Assembly: GCF_001571325.1 (NCBI RefSeq)
Contig: NZ_BCTO01000044.1
Span: forward strand, 1 to 64,000
Reading direction: 5' to 3'
Origin: Delftia tsuruhatensis NBRC 16741
Lineage (GTDB): Bacteria; Pseudomonadota; Gammaproteobacteria; Burkholderiales; Burkholderiaceae_C
DNA: 64,000 nt
Shown here: positions 43,321 through 52,273 of the stretch, piece after piece
How the letters are laid out: every line of letters starts with the position of its first letter
Position numbering within the stretch: the stretch's first letter is position 1
The notes under the pieces: generated by a model
What the model was told of the DNA's origin: nothing
Database searches by the model: none
The model's input: only the letters and a program-made list of their open reading frames with translations
Program-made: the position numbers and the translations under genes

Positions 43321-44136
43321 TCACAGCTTCATGTCGTAGCCGATGGTCACCGGCGCATGGTCCGAGAACTTCACATCCTTGTAGATGTTCTCGGTGCGGG
43401 CCAGCGCGGCGGTAGCGGGGGTGGCCAGGTGGTAGTCCAGGCGCCATCCCACGTTGTTGGCGTAGGCCTGGCCGCGGTTGCTCCACCATGTGTAGCAGGT
43501 GTCGGTGGTGTCGGGCTGGAGCAGGCGATAAACGTCCACCAGGCCGCCAGTCGGCTCAGTTTTGTTCAACAATTTTGTCATCCACTCGCGTTCCTCGGGC
43601 GTGAAACCGCTGTTTTTCTGGTTGCTGCGCCAGTTCTTGAGGTCGATCTGCTGGTGGGCGATGTTGATGTCGCCGCAGAGGATGAACTCGCGTTCGCCCT
43701 TCATGCGCATCAGGTGGGCGTGCATTTCGGCCAGGAAGCGGAACTTGGCCGTCTGGCGCAGTTCGCCGGAGCTGCCGCTGGGAAAGTAGGCGCTGATGAT
43801 GGACAGCTTGCGCGATGGCGTGTCGAAGCGCGCCTCCACGTAGCGGCCTTCGGCGTCGAATTCGTGCGAGCCGAAGCCGACCACGACGTCGCTGGGCTCG
43901 TGGCGGCTGTAGACGCCCACGCCCGAGTAGCCCTTTTTCTCGGCGTAGTGGAAGTGGCCGCGCAGGCCGGCCAGCAGCTCGAAGCGTCCGGTCATGTCGG
44001 CGGCCTGGGCCTTGATTTCCTGCACGCAAATACAATCCGGCGCAGTGGCCTCGATCCAGGCTTCGACGCCCTTGGTCGAGGCCGAGCGGATGCCGTTGAG
44101 GTTGAGGCTGGTCAATTTGAACAAGGATGAATCCAT
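43321..44136 (-). CDS. xth: Exodeoxyribonuclease III
   Basis: The 271-residue protein has the endonuclease/exonuclease/phosphatase fold: LTSLNLNGIRSASTKGVEAWI, CVQEIKAQ (metal Glu), YSGVGVYSRH, GDINIAHQQIDLKN and the final VKFSDHAPVTIGY catalytic Asp-His. It removes 3' blocks and cuts abasic DNA. Its ATG at 44136 overlaps the pyrE start codon on the other strand by two bases. TTG at 44124 is an alternative start that would remove the overlap. Confidence 0.93.
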   Translation of the reverse strand: MDSSLFKLTSLNLNGIRSASTKGVEAWIEATAPDCICVQEIKAQAADMTGRFELLAGLRGHFHYAEKKGYSGVGVYSRHEPSDVVVGFGSHEFDAEGRYVEARFDTPSRKLSIISAYFPSGSSGELRQTAKFRFLAEMHAHLMRMKGEREFILCGDINIAHQQIDLKNWRSNQKNSGFTPEEREWMTKLLNKTEPTGGLVDVYRLLQPDTTDTCYTWWSNRGQAYANNVGWRLDYHLATPATAALARTENIYKDVKFSDHAPVTIGYDMKL

Positions 44137-44836
44137 GGTGGTGAGTAATCTGCAGGCCGATGACGCAGGCCGTCTGGCGCAGGAATTTGTGCAATTCGCC
44201 GTTGACGCAGGGGTGCTGCGTTTCGGCGAGTTCAAGACCAAGGCCGGGCGCATGAGCCCGTACTTCTTCAATGCCGGCCTGTTCGATGACGGCGGCAAGA
44301 TGGGCCGTCTCGCCGAATTCTATGCAAAAGCCATTGCGGCCAGCGGCATCGAGTTCGACATGATCTTCGGCCCGGCCTACAAGGGTATCCCGCTGGCGGC
44401 CACCGTGGCGGTGGAGCTGGCCCGCATGGGCATCAACAAGCCCTTTGCGTACAACCGCAAGGAAGCCAAGGACCACGGCGAGGGCGGCACCCTGGTGGGC
44501 GCGCCGCTCAAGGGCCGCGTGCTGATCGTGGACGACGTGATGAGCGCCGGCACGGCCGCGCGCGAGTCCATCGCCATCATCCGCGCCGCCGGTGCCACGC
44601 CGCATGCCGTGGCCATCGCGCTGGACCGCCAGGAAATGGCCACGGAAAATGGCCAGGACGTGCCCCACAGCGCCGTGCAGTACGTGCGCAACCAGCTGGG
44701 CATGCAGGTCTGCACTATTGCAAAACTGGCAGACTTATTGCTTTATCTTGAGATTCAAGGTGGCAGCGCAGGCAGCGGCCACCATGAGCGCGTGCTGGCC
44801 TACCGCCAGCGTTATGGAGTCAACGACAAGGGGTGA
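44135..44836 (+). CDS. pyrE: Orotate phosphoribosyltransferase
   Basis: The 233-residue protein has FGEFKTKAGRMSPYFFNAGLFDDG near 29-52, FGPAYKGIPLAATVAVELAR, FAYNRKEAKDHGEGG, and the PRPP motif VLIVDDVMSAGTAARES near 130-146. It makes OMP from orotate and PRPP in pyrimidine synthesis. The ATG at 44135 is preceded by AAGGATG within the start of divergent xth. GTG codons at 44138 and 44141 are in frame and would give nearly the same protein. Confidence 0.95.
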   Translation: MVVSNLQADDAGRLAQEFVQFAVDAGVLRFGEFKTKAGRMSPYFFNAGLFDDGGKMGRLAEFYAKAIAASGIEFDMIFGPAYKGIPLAATVAVELARMGINKPFAYNRKEAKDHGEGGTLVGAPLKGRVLIVDDVMSAGTAARESIAIIRAAGATPHAVAIALDRQEMATENGQDVPHSAVQYVRNQLGMQVCTIAKLADLLLYLEIQGGSAGSGHHERVLAYRQRYGVNDKG

Positions 44837-44843
44837 GCGGTTG

Positions 44844-45497
44844 ATGAAGCGGGCGATGCATGCACGATCCTTGCTGTGTGCCATGGGCTTGGCCACGCTG
44901 GGCTGCGCCGTGCTCGCCCAGGATGTGCCCCTGGGGCCGGGCATCTATTCATGCACCGACGCCCGTGGCCGCCGCCTGACGGCCGACCGCCCGATTGCCG
45001 AATGCGTGGACCGCGACCAGCGCGTGCTGGGCAACTCCGGCGTGGAGCTGCGCCGCGTGGGCCCCACGCTGACCGACAACGAACGCGCCGAACTGGACGC
45101 CCAGCGCCGCCGCGACCAGGCAGAGCAGCGCCGCATGCGCGAGGAGCGCTCGCGCGACAAGGCGTTGATCACGCGCTACCCCAACCAGGCCGCCCACGAT
45201 GCCGAGCGTGCCGAGGCCATCTCCCAGGTCGATCAGGTCATCTCCGTGGCGCGCCAGCGCCAGCAGGAACTGCAGACGCGGCGCACGGCCCTGAATGCCG
45301 AGATGGAGTTCTACAGGAAAGACCCCGCCAAGGCGCCGGCATCGCTGCGCCGCCAGCTCGACGAGAACACGGCCTCGCAGGAGGAGCAGCAGCGCTTCGT
45401 CCAGCAGCAGGACCAGGAAAAGCGCCGCATCCAGGAGCGCTTCGATGCCGAGCTGCAGCAGCTGCGCCAGCTGTGGGCTGCGAGCGCACGCCGCTGA
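44844..45497 (+). CDS. DUF4124-domain secreted protein
   Basis: The 217-residue protein has a signal peptide (1-25, LCAMGLATLGCAVLAQ). The DUF4124 region PGIYSCTDARGRRLTADRPIAECVDRDQRVLG follows near 32-63, with two cysteines. Then comes a long charged helical stretch, rich in Gln, Arg and Glu, likely a coiled coil from about 75 to the end. It is periplasmic or outer-membrane-linked; function is unknown. It starts 7 nt after the pyrE stop and may share its transcript. Confidence 0.82.
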   Translation: MKRAMHARSLLCAMGLATLGCAVLAQDVPLGPGIYSCTDARGRRLTADRPIAECVDRDQRVLGNSGVELRRVGPTLTDNERAELDAQRRRDQAEQRRMREERSRDKALITRYPNQAAHDAERAEAISQVDQVISVARQRQQELQTRRTALNAEMEFYRKDPAKAPASLRRQLDENTASQEEQQRFVQQQDQEKRRIQERFDAELQQLRQLWAASARR

Positions 45498-45667
45498 GGC
45501 AGGCCCAACGCCGCGCCCGCCGCCGCGTTCTTTCTTCTTCCTGCCCCTCCTTTCCTTCCTCCTTCTCGTTGCACGCTTGCTGAGTCGAATTCGTCCTGCA
45601 TGCGGCGCCCGCATGCAGGGCTAGGCTTTGCGCATCGAGTCTGCGGGCTGACATCAAGGGAGGCAGC

Positions 45668-48277
45668 ATGACGGTGTGGCGTTGGTTGATGGCCTTGCTG
45701 CTGTGGGCAGCCGGGGCCTGGCTGTCCTGGGGCGGCGCCCAGCTCCTGCTGGCCGGCGGCAGCGGCTACTACGTGATCGCCGGCCTGCTGCTGCTGGTGG
45801 TGGGGTGGGGCGTGGCGCGCCGTTCGGCCATGGCGCTGTGGCTGTTTGCGCTGTGGCTGCTGGGCACCGCGCTGTGGGCGGTCTGGGAGATAGGGTTGGA
45901 CTGGTGGCCGCTGGCGGGGCGCCTGGGGGTGCCCTGGTTGATGGGCCTGCTGCTGGTGCTGCCCTGGTCGGTGCGTGCGCTGCGCCATGAGCCCGACATG
46001 GGCCAGAACCGGGGCCTGGCACCGGCCCATGCGGCGCTGGCGCTGGTGGTGCTGGGCACGGCCATTCTTGCGGGCCTGTCCTTCGGGCGCCAGCGCGATG
46101 CCCATGAAACCCAGGGCCAGTTTGCGGGCGCGGCCGCCGCTGCGTCGGACCTGCCTGCCGACGGCCAGGTCACGGCCGTGCAGAACATGTCCATGGTGGC
46201 CTCCGAGGCCGGCGGCCTGCGCAGCCCGCCGGTGCTGCAGGGCGATGCCACCGATGCCGTGCCCGATGGCGAATGGCATGCCTACGGCCGCACCGGAGCG
46301 GGCCAGCGCTATTCGCCGCTGCGCCAGATCGGCCCGCACAACGTGCGGCTGCTGCAATTGGCCTGGGAGTTCCGCACGGGCGATGTGCGCGGCAAGCCCG
46401 GCGATCCCGAAGAAACCACGTTCGAGGTCACGCCGCTGAAGATCGGCGAGCGCCTGTTCCTGTGCACGCCCCACCAGTCGGTGATTGCGCTCGATGCCAC
46501 CACGGGCAAGCAGCTGTGGCGGCGCGACCTGCCCATGCCCAAGGGGCTGGCGCTGCAGCACCTGACCTGCCGGGGCCTGTCCTACCAGTCGGCGCAGGCG
46601 GCCGCGCAGTTCGATGCGGCGGCAGGGCAGACGCATTCGGCGGTGGCGCCGGCTGCAAGGAAGGCCGGCGCACAGGCGGCACAGGCGGTACAGGCTGATC
46701 CGGCTTCCTCGGTCTCCCCGGCCCCTTCCTCCGATGATGGCCGCTGTACCGCCAAGCTCTTCATGGCCACGGCCGACGGCAAGGTGGTCGCCCTCAATCC
46801 CGCCGACGGCCAGACCTGCGGCAACGTGGCGGGCGGCCAGGGCCAGATCGACCTCTGGCAGGGCATGCCCGAGCGCAAGCCGGGCTCGTACTACTCGACC
46901 TCGCCGGTGGTGGTGGCGCGCGACCGCATCATCGTGGGCGGCACGGTGCTGGACAACCATTCCACGCGCGAGCCTTCGGGGGTGATCCGTGCGTTCGACA
47001 TCCGCTCGGGTGCGCTGCTGTGGGCCTGGGACCCGGGGCGGCCAGCGACCAGCACGCCGCTGCCCGAAGGGCAGACCTATGTGCCCAGCTCGCCCAACAG
47101 CTGGTCCATCTCCAGCGTGGACGAGACGCTGGGCCTCGTCTTCGTGCCCATGGGCAATGCGCCGCCCGACCAATGGGGCGGCCGGCGCAGCGCCGAGGCC
47201 GAGCAGTATTCGTCCTCCGTGGTGGCTCTGGACATCGCCACGGGCGCCGTGCGCTGGGTGTTCCAGACCGTGCACCACGATCTCTGGGACTATGACGTAC
47301 CCTCGCAGCCCAGCCTGATCGACCTGGAGATCGGCGGCCACAGCGTGCCCGCCCTGGTGCAGCCCACCAAGCAGGGCGAGCTGTTCGTGCTGGACCGGCG
47401 CACGGGCCAGCCGCTGCTGCCCGTTACCGAGGTGGCTGCGCCGCAGGGCGCGGCACGCGGCGACCGCACGGCGCCCACGCAGCCGCATTCGCAGCTGAGC
47501 TTCAATCCCCCGGCCCTGACCGAACGCGACATGTGGGGTGCCACGCCCTTCGAGCAGCTGTGGTGCCGGCTGGCCTTCCACCGGCTGCGCTACGAGGGGC
47601 GCTTCACGCCGCCCTCGGAGCAGGGCTCGCTGATCTATCCGGGCAACTTCGGCGTCTTCAACTGGGGCGGCGTGGCCGTGGATCCGCGCCGGCAGGTGGT
47701 GTTTGCCACGCCCACGCGGCTGGCCTTCGTCTCCACCCTGGTGCCGCGTGCGGACGATACCTCGCTGCTGGTGCAGGATGGCGGACCGCCCAAGGACGGC
47801 CTGCCCGCGCTCAACGAAAATTTCGGCGCACCGTTTGCGGTGCGGCTCAAGCCCTTTGTCTCGCCGCTGGGCATTCCCTGCCAGGCGCCGCCCTGGGGCT
47901 TTGTGGCGGGCGCCGACCTGCGCACGGGCCAGATCGTCTGGCAGCGCCGCAACGGCACGCCGCGTGACCTGAGCCCGCTGCCGCTGGGCTTTCGCATGGG
48001 CGTGCCCGGCATTGGCGGCCCGGTGGTGACCGCTGGCGGCGTGGCCTTCTACTCGGGGGCTCTGGACAACTATGTACGCGCCTACGACGTGGACAGCGGC
48101 CGCCAGCTCTGGCAGGACCGCCTGCCCGCAGGCGGCCAGGCCACGCCCATGACCTACCTGGGCACGGACCAGCGCCAGTACCTGCTGGTGGTGGCGGGTG
48201 GTCATGGTTCGACCGGCACCAAGGCTGGCGACAGCGTGCGTGCCTATGTGCTGCCCAAGGAGGTGGCGGCGCCCTGA
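45668..48277 (+). CDS. Membrane-bound PQQ-dependent dehydrogenase (glucose/quinate type)
   Basis: The 869-residue protein has five membrane helices in the first 145 residues and then an eight-bladed PQQ propeller: WHAYGRTGAGQRYSPLRQI near 200, HDLWDYDVPSQPSLIDLEIGG, DRRTGQPLLPVTEVAAP, FNWGGVAVDPRRQVVF and FRMGVPGIGGPVVTAGGVAFYSGALDNYVRAYD. It oxidises a sugar or quinate/shikimate in the periplasm and passes electrons to ubiquinone. Substrate choice between Gcd and QuiA cannot be made safely. Residues about 318-358 are an Ala/Pro/Ser-rich insert. No pqq synthesis genes are near. Confidence 0.9.
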   Translation: MTVWRWLMALLLWAAGAWLSWGGAQLLLAGGSGYYVIAGLLLLVVGWGVARRSAMALWLFALWLLGTALWAVWEIGLDWWPLAGRLGVPWLMGLLLVLPWSVRALRHEPDMGQNRGLAPAHAALALVVLGTAILAGLSFGRQRDAHETQGQFAGAAAAASDLPADGQVTAVQNMSMVASEAGGLRSPPVLQGDATDAVPDGEWHAYGRTGAGQRYSPLRQIGPHNVRLLQLAWEFRTGDVRGKPGDPEETTFEVTPLKIGERLFLCTPHQSVIALDATTGKQLWRRDLPMPKGLALQHLTCRGLSYQSAQAAAQFDAAAGQTHSAVAPAARKAGAQAAQAVQADPASSVSPAPSSDDGRCTAKLFMATADGKVVALNPADGQTCGNVAGGQGQIDLWQGMPERKPGSYYSTSPVVVARDRIIVGGTVLDNHSTREPSGVIRAFDIRSGALLWAWDPGRPATSTPLPEGQTYVPSSPNSWSISSVDETLGLVFVPMGNAPPDQWGGRRSAEAEQYSSSVVALDIATGAVRWVFQTVHHDLWDYDVPSQPSLIDLEIGGHSVPALVQPTKQGELFVLDRRTGQPLLPVTEVAAPQGAARGDRTAPTQPHSQLSFNPPALTERDMWGATPFEQLWCRLAFHRLRYEGRFTPPSEQGSLIYPGNFGVFNWGGVAVDPRRQVVFATPTRLAFVSTLVPRADDTSLLVQDGGPPKDGLPALNENFGAPFAVRLKPFVSPLGIPCQAPPWGFVAGADLRTGQIVWQRRNGTPRDLSPLPLGFRMGVPGIGGPVVTAGGVAFYSGALDNYVRAYDVDSGRQLWQDRLPAGGQATPMTYLGTDQRQYLLVVAGGHGSTGTKAGDSVRAYVLPKEVAAP

Positions 48278-48307
48278 GCGCTCAGCGCCGTGGGGGTCTG
48301 CGCCGGC

Positions 48308-48661
48308 TCATGCCGATCCGGCCCGGCCCAGCATGCGCAGCACGCGCGTGACCAGCAGCGCGGCCACCCAGGCCAGTCCGCCGATCAGCAGCGGCAGGCG
48401 CAGCAGCGCGCCTTGCTGGGCGAACAGCATCAGCGCGTCTGCCTTCCACAGCGCGGCATAGCCCGTGTACAGGCCGTAGGCCAGCCAGGCCAGGGCGCCC
48501 AGGGCGAACAGGGCCGCCATGCGCCGGGCGCTGCGGCCATCGCGCGAATCCGCGGGCAGGGCGCGCGTGCCGTGCCAGACCCAGCCGATGGAGGCGAGCA
48601 CCAGCAAGGCACTGGCTGCCACGGACAGCTGCAGCCAGGTATGGGGGGAGAGTGAGGACAT
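48308..48661 (-). CDS. Small membrane protein of unknown function
   Basis: The 117-residue product has three hydrophobic stretches (LQLSVAASALLVLASIGWVWHG, AALFALGALAWLAYGLYTGYAALW, LLIGGLAWVAALLVTRVLRML). I see no family motif. The start at 48661 is chosen because it opens the first helix with a short polar lead; there is no clear ribosome site. It converges on the PQQ dehydrogenase gene and lies downstream of another small unknown gene on the same strand. Confidence 0.55.
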   Translation of the reverse strand: MSSLSPHTWLQLSVAASALLVLASIGWVWHGTRALPADSRDGRSARRMAALFALGALAWLAYGLYTGYAALWKADALMLFAQQGALLRLPLLIGGLAWVAALLVTRVLRMLGRAGSA

Positions 48662-48737
48662 CAAAAGGAAACTGCGCGCCGACACCGTGCCGGCCGCAGC
48701 GAGTGTAGCTGCGCCGTGCTTTGCGCCGCCTGCGCGC

Positions 48738-48974
48738 TCAGGCCGGCTGCCAGACGGTGGCGCCGTGGCCCTGGCCGCCGCTGCCGGGGACGGAATGGAT
48801 GCCCAGCACGGCTGCATGGCGCTGCAGCAGGGCGTCGAACTGCTCGATGCTTTCCGCCGTGGCCGGGGCGTCGTCGTATTCGCTGGCCACCTGGTCCGTG
48901 GTGAAGGAGCTGGCGCCGAACTTCTGGACGATGTTGCGCAGCTTGTCGAGGTTGGGGCTGGAGGATGGTGTCAT
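48738..48974 (-). CDS. Small protein of unknown function
   Basis: The 78-residue product reads as a soluble helical segment (NLDKLRNIVQKFGASSFTTDQVASEY) followed by SIEQFDALLQRHAAVLGIHSV and a Gly-rich end. AAGGAG lies at good distance from the ATG at 48974, which supports translation. No known family comes to mind. It sits between a nitroreductase and a small membrane protein, all on the minus strand. Confidence 0.6.
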   Translation of the reverse strand: MTPSSSPNLDKLRNIVQKFGASSFTTDQVASEYDDAPATAESIEQFDALLQRHAAVLGIHSVPGSGGQGHGATVWQPA

Positions 48975-49096
48975 GGCAACTCCTTGGGGTCATGGACGCC
49001 TGCTGCGCCGCAGGCCTGTGGGCCAGTGTAGCCCCGGGGCCTGGGCAGGCCATCCGGGGCATCCCCGCAAAGCGGCGTAGGACTTGGAACCCGCCG

Positions 49097-49660
49097 TCAG
49101 CCGCCCGTGGCCACGGGGCCGGCGCTCAGCACTTCGGCCAGCGGCTTGCGCGGCGTGGGCACCTCGCGCTCGCGCAGATCGTCGGGCAGGGCGGCTGCAT
49201 CGCCGCGCCAGCCCACGGCGATCACCACCTCGGGCTCCAGGTGCTCGGGCAGGCGCAGCACCTCGCGTGCAGCGTCGGCCGAGAAGCCGCCCATGGCGTG
49301 CGTGGCCAGGCCCATGGCATGGGCTTCCAGCGCCAGGTAGCCCCAGGCGCAGCCCGCGTCGAAGCTGTGCTTGCCGGGCGAGGCCTGGCGGTCGGACATC
49401 AGCACGATCAGCGCGCCCGCCTCCAGGCACCAGCGGCGGTTGAACTCGTTGGGGATGGTGCTGAAGGCCTGCCAGTTCGCATCGCCGCGCAGCGCATAGG
49501 CAAAGTGCCAGGGCTGCTTGTTGCTGGCCGAAGGCGCCCAGCGCGCGGCGTCGGCCAGCTGCTCGACCTGGGCCTGGCTCAGTGCCTCGGGCCTGAAGGC
49601 GCGCGGCGACATGCGGCCCAGGAACTGCGGATGGATGGGGGTGGTGGTGTCGCGTGTCAT
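49097..49660 (-). CDS. Nitroreductase-family FMN protein
   Basis: The 187-residue protein has the FMN-binding RMSPRAFRPEALSQAQVEQLADAARWAPSASNKQPWHF near 16-53, and the LEAHAMGLATHAMGGF stretch near 113-128 typical of small nitroreductases. The C-terminus is shorter than in NfsB. It uses NAD(P)H to reduce nitro or quinone compounds; the natural substrate is unknown. The start at 49660 gives family length. Confidence 0.85.
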   Translation of the reverse strand: MTRDTTTPIHPQFLGRMSPRAFRPEALSQAQVEQLADAARWAPSASNKQPWHFAYALRGDANWQAFSTIPNEFNRRWCLEAGALIVLMSDRQASPGKHSFDAGCAWGYLALEAHAMGLATHAMGGFSADAAREVLRLPEHLEPEVVIAVGWRGDAAALPDDLREREVPTPRKPLAEVLSAGPVATGG

Positions 49661-49709
49661 GCGGATAGGCGGCAAGCAGAAAGGAAAGCGGCAACGATAG
49701 CGCAAGGCC

Positions 49710-50684
49710 TCAGGGCTGGCGCGGTGCCTGGCCATGCTGCTGGCTGATCACGCGCAGGTGGCGCTCCATGCGGATGAAGACCAGCACCATCACCACCAGC
49801 ACCAGGAATGACATCAGCATGCTCCAGAAGGCCGTCTCCACGGCGCCGAAGCGTTCCTTCCAGGAGCTGCTGCCGTGGCTGTCCTCGCCGCGCAGCGCGC
49901 GCGCCGCATTGTCCAGGGACAGCGTGTAGTTCAGCAGCACCGTGGACAGGATCTGCTGGGCCGTCTGCGCCTGCAGCCGCGGCTCCAGCGCGGCATTGCC
50001 GAAGACCTGCTCCAGCGCGGCGGGCAAGCCCTGCACATAGGCCGCATAGGCGCCCTTGCCGTGTTCCAGCTCGGCGGCCTGGGCACGCTCATGGATGGCG
50101 GCGGCGGTATCCACGGGATCGACCATCCAGCTGTCTTCCTCGTCGGCGGAGGCGGCTGCGGCAGCCGCTGCATCGGCCGCCGCATCGGCCGCCGCATCCA
50201 CCGCCCCGGCATCGCCTTCGCGCTGGCCGCGCTCCTGGATGCGGCGCTGCACATCGGCCTCGGACGGCAGGGCGTCGCCTTGCAGCAGCGGGTGCAGCGG
50301 TGCCAGGCCCCGGGCCTGGTGGTCCCGCTCGGTGCGCTCGCGCCGCGCAGGATCCTTGTTCACGAAGGCGCGCACCAGGGCGTCGGCCTTCTGGAAGGCG
50401 GGGCGCAGCGCCGGATCGGCCAGGCGCTTTTCCATGGCGGGTTCGCCGCCGCCCGCGCCCAGGTCACGGCTGGTTTCGTCCACGACGAACTGCAGGTCGG
50501 GCCTGGCGTCCTTCCAGTTCAATTCCTGGGCCACGGCCTGGGGCGCCTCGGCCTTGCCGGGCCTGAAGCTCTCCCAGGTCCACAGTGCCATGCCCATCAG
50601 CACGAGCAGGGAGAACACCAGCAGCACCACGCGCACCACCTGCACCAGCAGGTCCTCGATCCTGCGCAGCATGTTTGTAATCAT
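49710..50684 (-). CDS. Two-pass membrane protein of unknown function
   Basis: The 324-residue protein has a helix near 13-35 (VQVVRVVLLVFSLLVLMGMALWTW) and another near 281-306 (MLMSFLVLVVMVLVFIRME). They flank a large charged domain with a low-complexity Ala/Asp run around 150-180 (AVDAAADAAADAAAAAAASADEE region). Both ends are probably cytoplasmic and the middle periplasmic. I know no function. ATG 50684 gives two residues before a second candidate Met. The gene stands between nitroreductase and serA. Confidence 0.65.
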   Translation of the reverse strand: MITNMLRRIEDLLVQVVRVVLLVFSLLVLMGMALWTWESFRPGKAEAPQAVAQELNWKDARPDLQFVVDETSRDLGAGGGEPAMEKRLADPALRPAFQKADALVRAFVNKDPARRERTERDHQARGLAPLHPLLQGDALPSEADVQRRIQERGQREGDAGAVDAAADAAADAAAAAAASADEEDSWMVDPVDTAAAIHERAQAAELEHGKGAYAAYVQGLPAALEQVFGNAALEPRLQAQTAQQILSTVLLNYTLSLDNAARALRGEDSHGSSSWKERFGAVETAFWSMLMSFLVLVVMVLVFIRMERHLRVISQQHGQAPRQP

Positions 50685-51042
50685 CGGATTCCTCGGTTGG
50701 TTCGTAAAACAAGGGCGCGTCCGGCCCGCCTGCAGGCCTGTTCTGTTGCTATTGATTTGAAAGCACCGGACGCAGACGCGCGAATTCTAGGAAGGCTGCC
50801 GCGCACGGGCGCACCGGTTCTCAATGTTTTACATTTCGCGCCAATCTCGAAGTGTGCATGTGCTCCCGTGGCATGCGCCGTCCTGCAATGGGTGTCTGCC
50901 GGATGGCGGGATATTCATGGCCGCAGGGCGCATGGTTCTCCCGCTTGCGGGCGCGCTGGCTTTGGGCCTACCGGCTGTAGCGGCTTCCCGAATCCGCTGT
51001 AATGCTCGCTTTGATTTCTGACTGACTAGAGAGGGCTTGCCC
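50685..51042. other. Intergenic region upstream of serA
   Basis: This 358-bp gap lies between divergent genes. It is less GC-rich near 50740-50840 (runs such as TTGCTATTGATTTGAAA). TGTAAT at 50998-51003 is a possible -10 for serA, but no good -35 accompanies it. AGAGAGGG (about 51028-51035) is the serA ribosome site. No RNA fold or repeat stands out. Confidence 0.4.
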
Positions 51043-52272
51043 ATGACCAAAACGTCGCTGGATAAATCGAAGATCAAGTTCCTGCTGCTCGAAGGCATCC
51101 ATCCTTCCGCACTCGAAGTGCTGCGCAACGCGGGCTACACCAATGTGGAGACCGTGACGGGCGCGCTGGAAGGCGAGGAGCTCAAGCGCAAGATCGCCGA
51201 CGTGCACTTCGTCGGCATCCGTTCGCGCACGCAGCTGACGGCCGACGTGTTCGCCGCCGCGCAAAAGCTCGTGGCCGTGGGCTGCTTTTGCATCGGCACC
51301 AACCAGGTGGACCTGGACGCGGCGCGCGAGCGTGGCGTGGTGGTCTTCAACGCGCCTTACTCCAACACGCGCTCGGTGGCCGAGCTGGTGCTGGCCGAAG
51401 CCATCCTGCTGCTGCGCGGCGTGCCCGCCAAGAACGCCTCCGCCCACCGCGGCGGCTGGCTCAAGAGCGCCGAGAACTCCTACGAAATCCGCGGCAAGAC
51501 GCTGGGCATCGTGGGCTACGGCTCCATCGGCACCCAGCTGTCGGTGATGGCCGAGTCGGTGGGCATGCAGGTGCTCTTCCATGACGTGTCCACCAAGCTG
51601 CCGCTGGGCAATGCGCGCCAGGCCGCATCGCTGGCCGATCTGCTGGCCGGCAGCGACATCGTCACCCTGCACGTGCCCGAGCTGCCCTCCACCCAGTGGA
51701 TGATCGGCGCCAAGGAAATCGCGGCCATGAAGCCCGGCGCCATCCTGATCAATGCCTCGCGCGGCACCGTGGTGGAAATCGAGCCGCTGGCCGAGGCCCT
51801 GAAGGCCGGCAAGCTGCTGGGCGCCGCCATCGACGTGTTCCCCACCGAGCCGCGCAGCAACAAGGATGAATTCGTCTCGCCCCTGCGCGGCCTGGACAAC
51901 GTCATCCTGACCCCGCACGTGGGCGGCTCCACCATGGAGGCCCAGGCCAACATCGGCCTGGAAGTGGCCGAGAAGCTGGTCAAGTACAGCGACAACGGCA
52001 CCACCACCTCGGCGGTGAACTTCCCCGAAGTGGCCCTGCCCGCCCACCCCGGCCAGAACCGCATCCTGCACGTGCACCACAACCAGCCCGGCGTGCTGTC
52101 GGCCATCAACCAGGTGTTTGCCGAGAACGGCATCAACATTGCCGGCCAGTACCTGCGCACCGACGAGAAGGTGGGCTATGTGGTGATCGACCTGGCGGCC
52201 CAGTCCTCGGGCCTGGCGGTCGAGAAACTGACCCAGGTTCCCGGCACCATCCGCTGCCGCCTGCTGTTCTGA
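51043..52272 (+). CDS. serA: D-3-phosphoglycerate dehydrogenase
   Basis: The 409-residue protein has the substrate-binding domain, then NAD-binding LGIVGYGSIGTQLSVMAESVG near 153-173, catalytic Arg in NASRGTVVEIEPL, and Glu in FPTEPRSNKDEF. The His is in TPHVGGSTMEAQ. A C-terminal ACT domain (HNQPGVLSAINQVFAENGINIAGQYL) binds serine for feedback inhibition. It begins serine synthesis from 3-phosphoglycerate. ATG 51043 fits family length (E. coli 410). Confidence 0.96.
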   Translation: MTKTSLDKSKIKFLLLEGIHPSALEVLRNAGYTNVETVTGALEGEELKRKIADVHFVGIRSRTQLTADVFAAAQKLVAVGCFCIGTNQVDLDAARERGVVVFNAPYSNTRSVAELVLAEAILLLRGVPAKNASAHRGGWLKSAENSYEIRGKTLGIVGYGSIGTQLSVMAESVGMQVLFHDVSTKLPLGNARQAASLADLLAGSDIVTLHVPELPSTQWMIGAKEIAAMKPGAILINASRGTVVEIEPLAEALKAGKLLGAAIDVFPTEPRSNKDEFVSPLRGLDNVILTPHVGGSTMEAQANIGLEVAEKLVKYSDNGTTTSAVNFPEVALPAHPGQNRILHVHHNQPGVLSAINQVFAENGINIAGQYLRTDEKVGYVVIDLAAQSSGLAVEKLTQVPGTIRCRLLF

Positions 52273-52273
52273 T

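Noticed and set aside
45311-48205. 964-codon open frame on the minus strand
   Set aside because: It is antisense to the PQQ dehydrogenase and DUF4124 genes, is rich in His/Arg/Gln/Ala as expected of GC-rich shadow frames, and shows no family motif.
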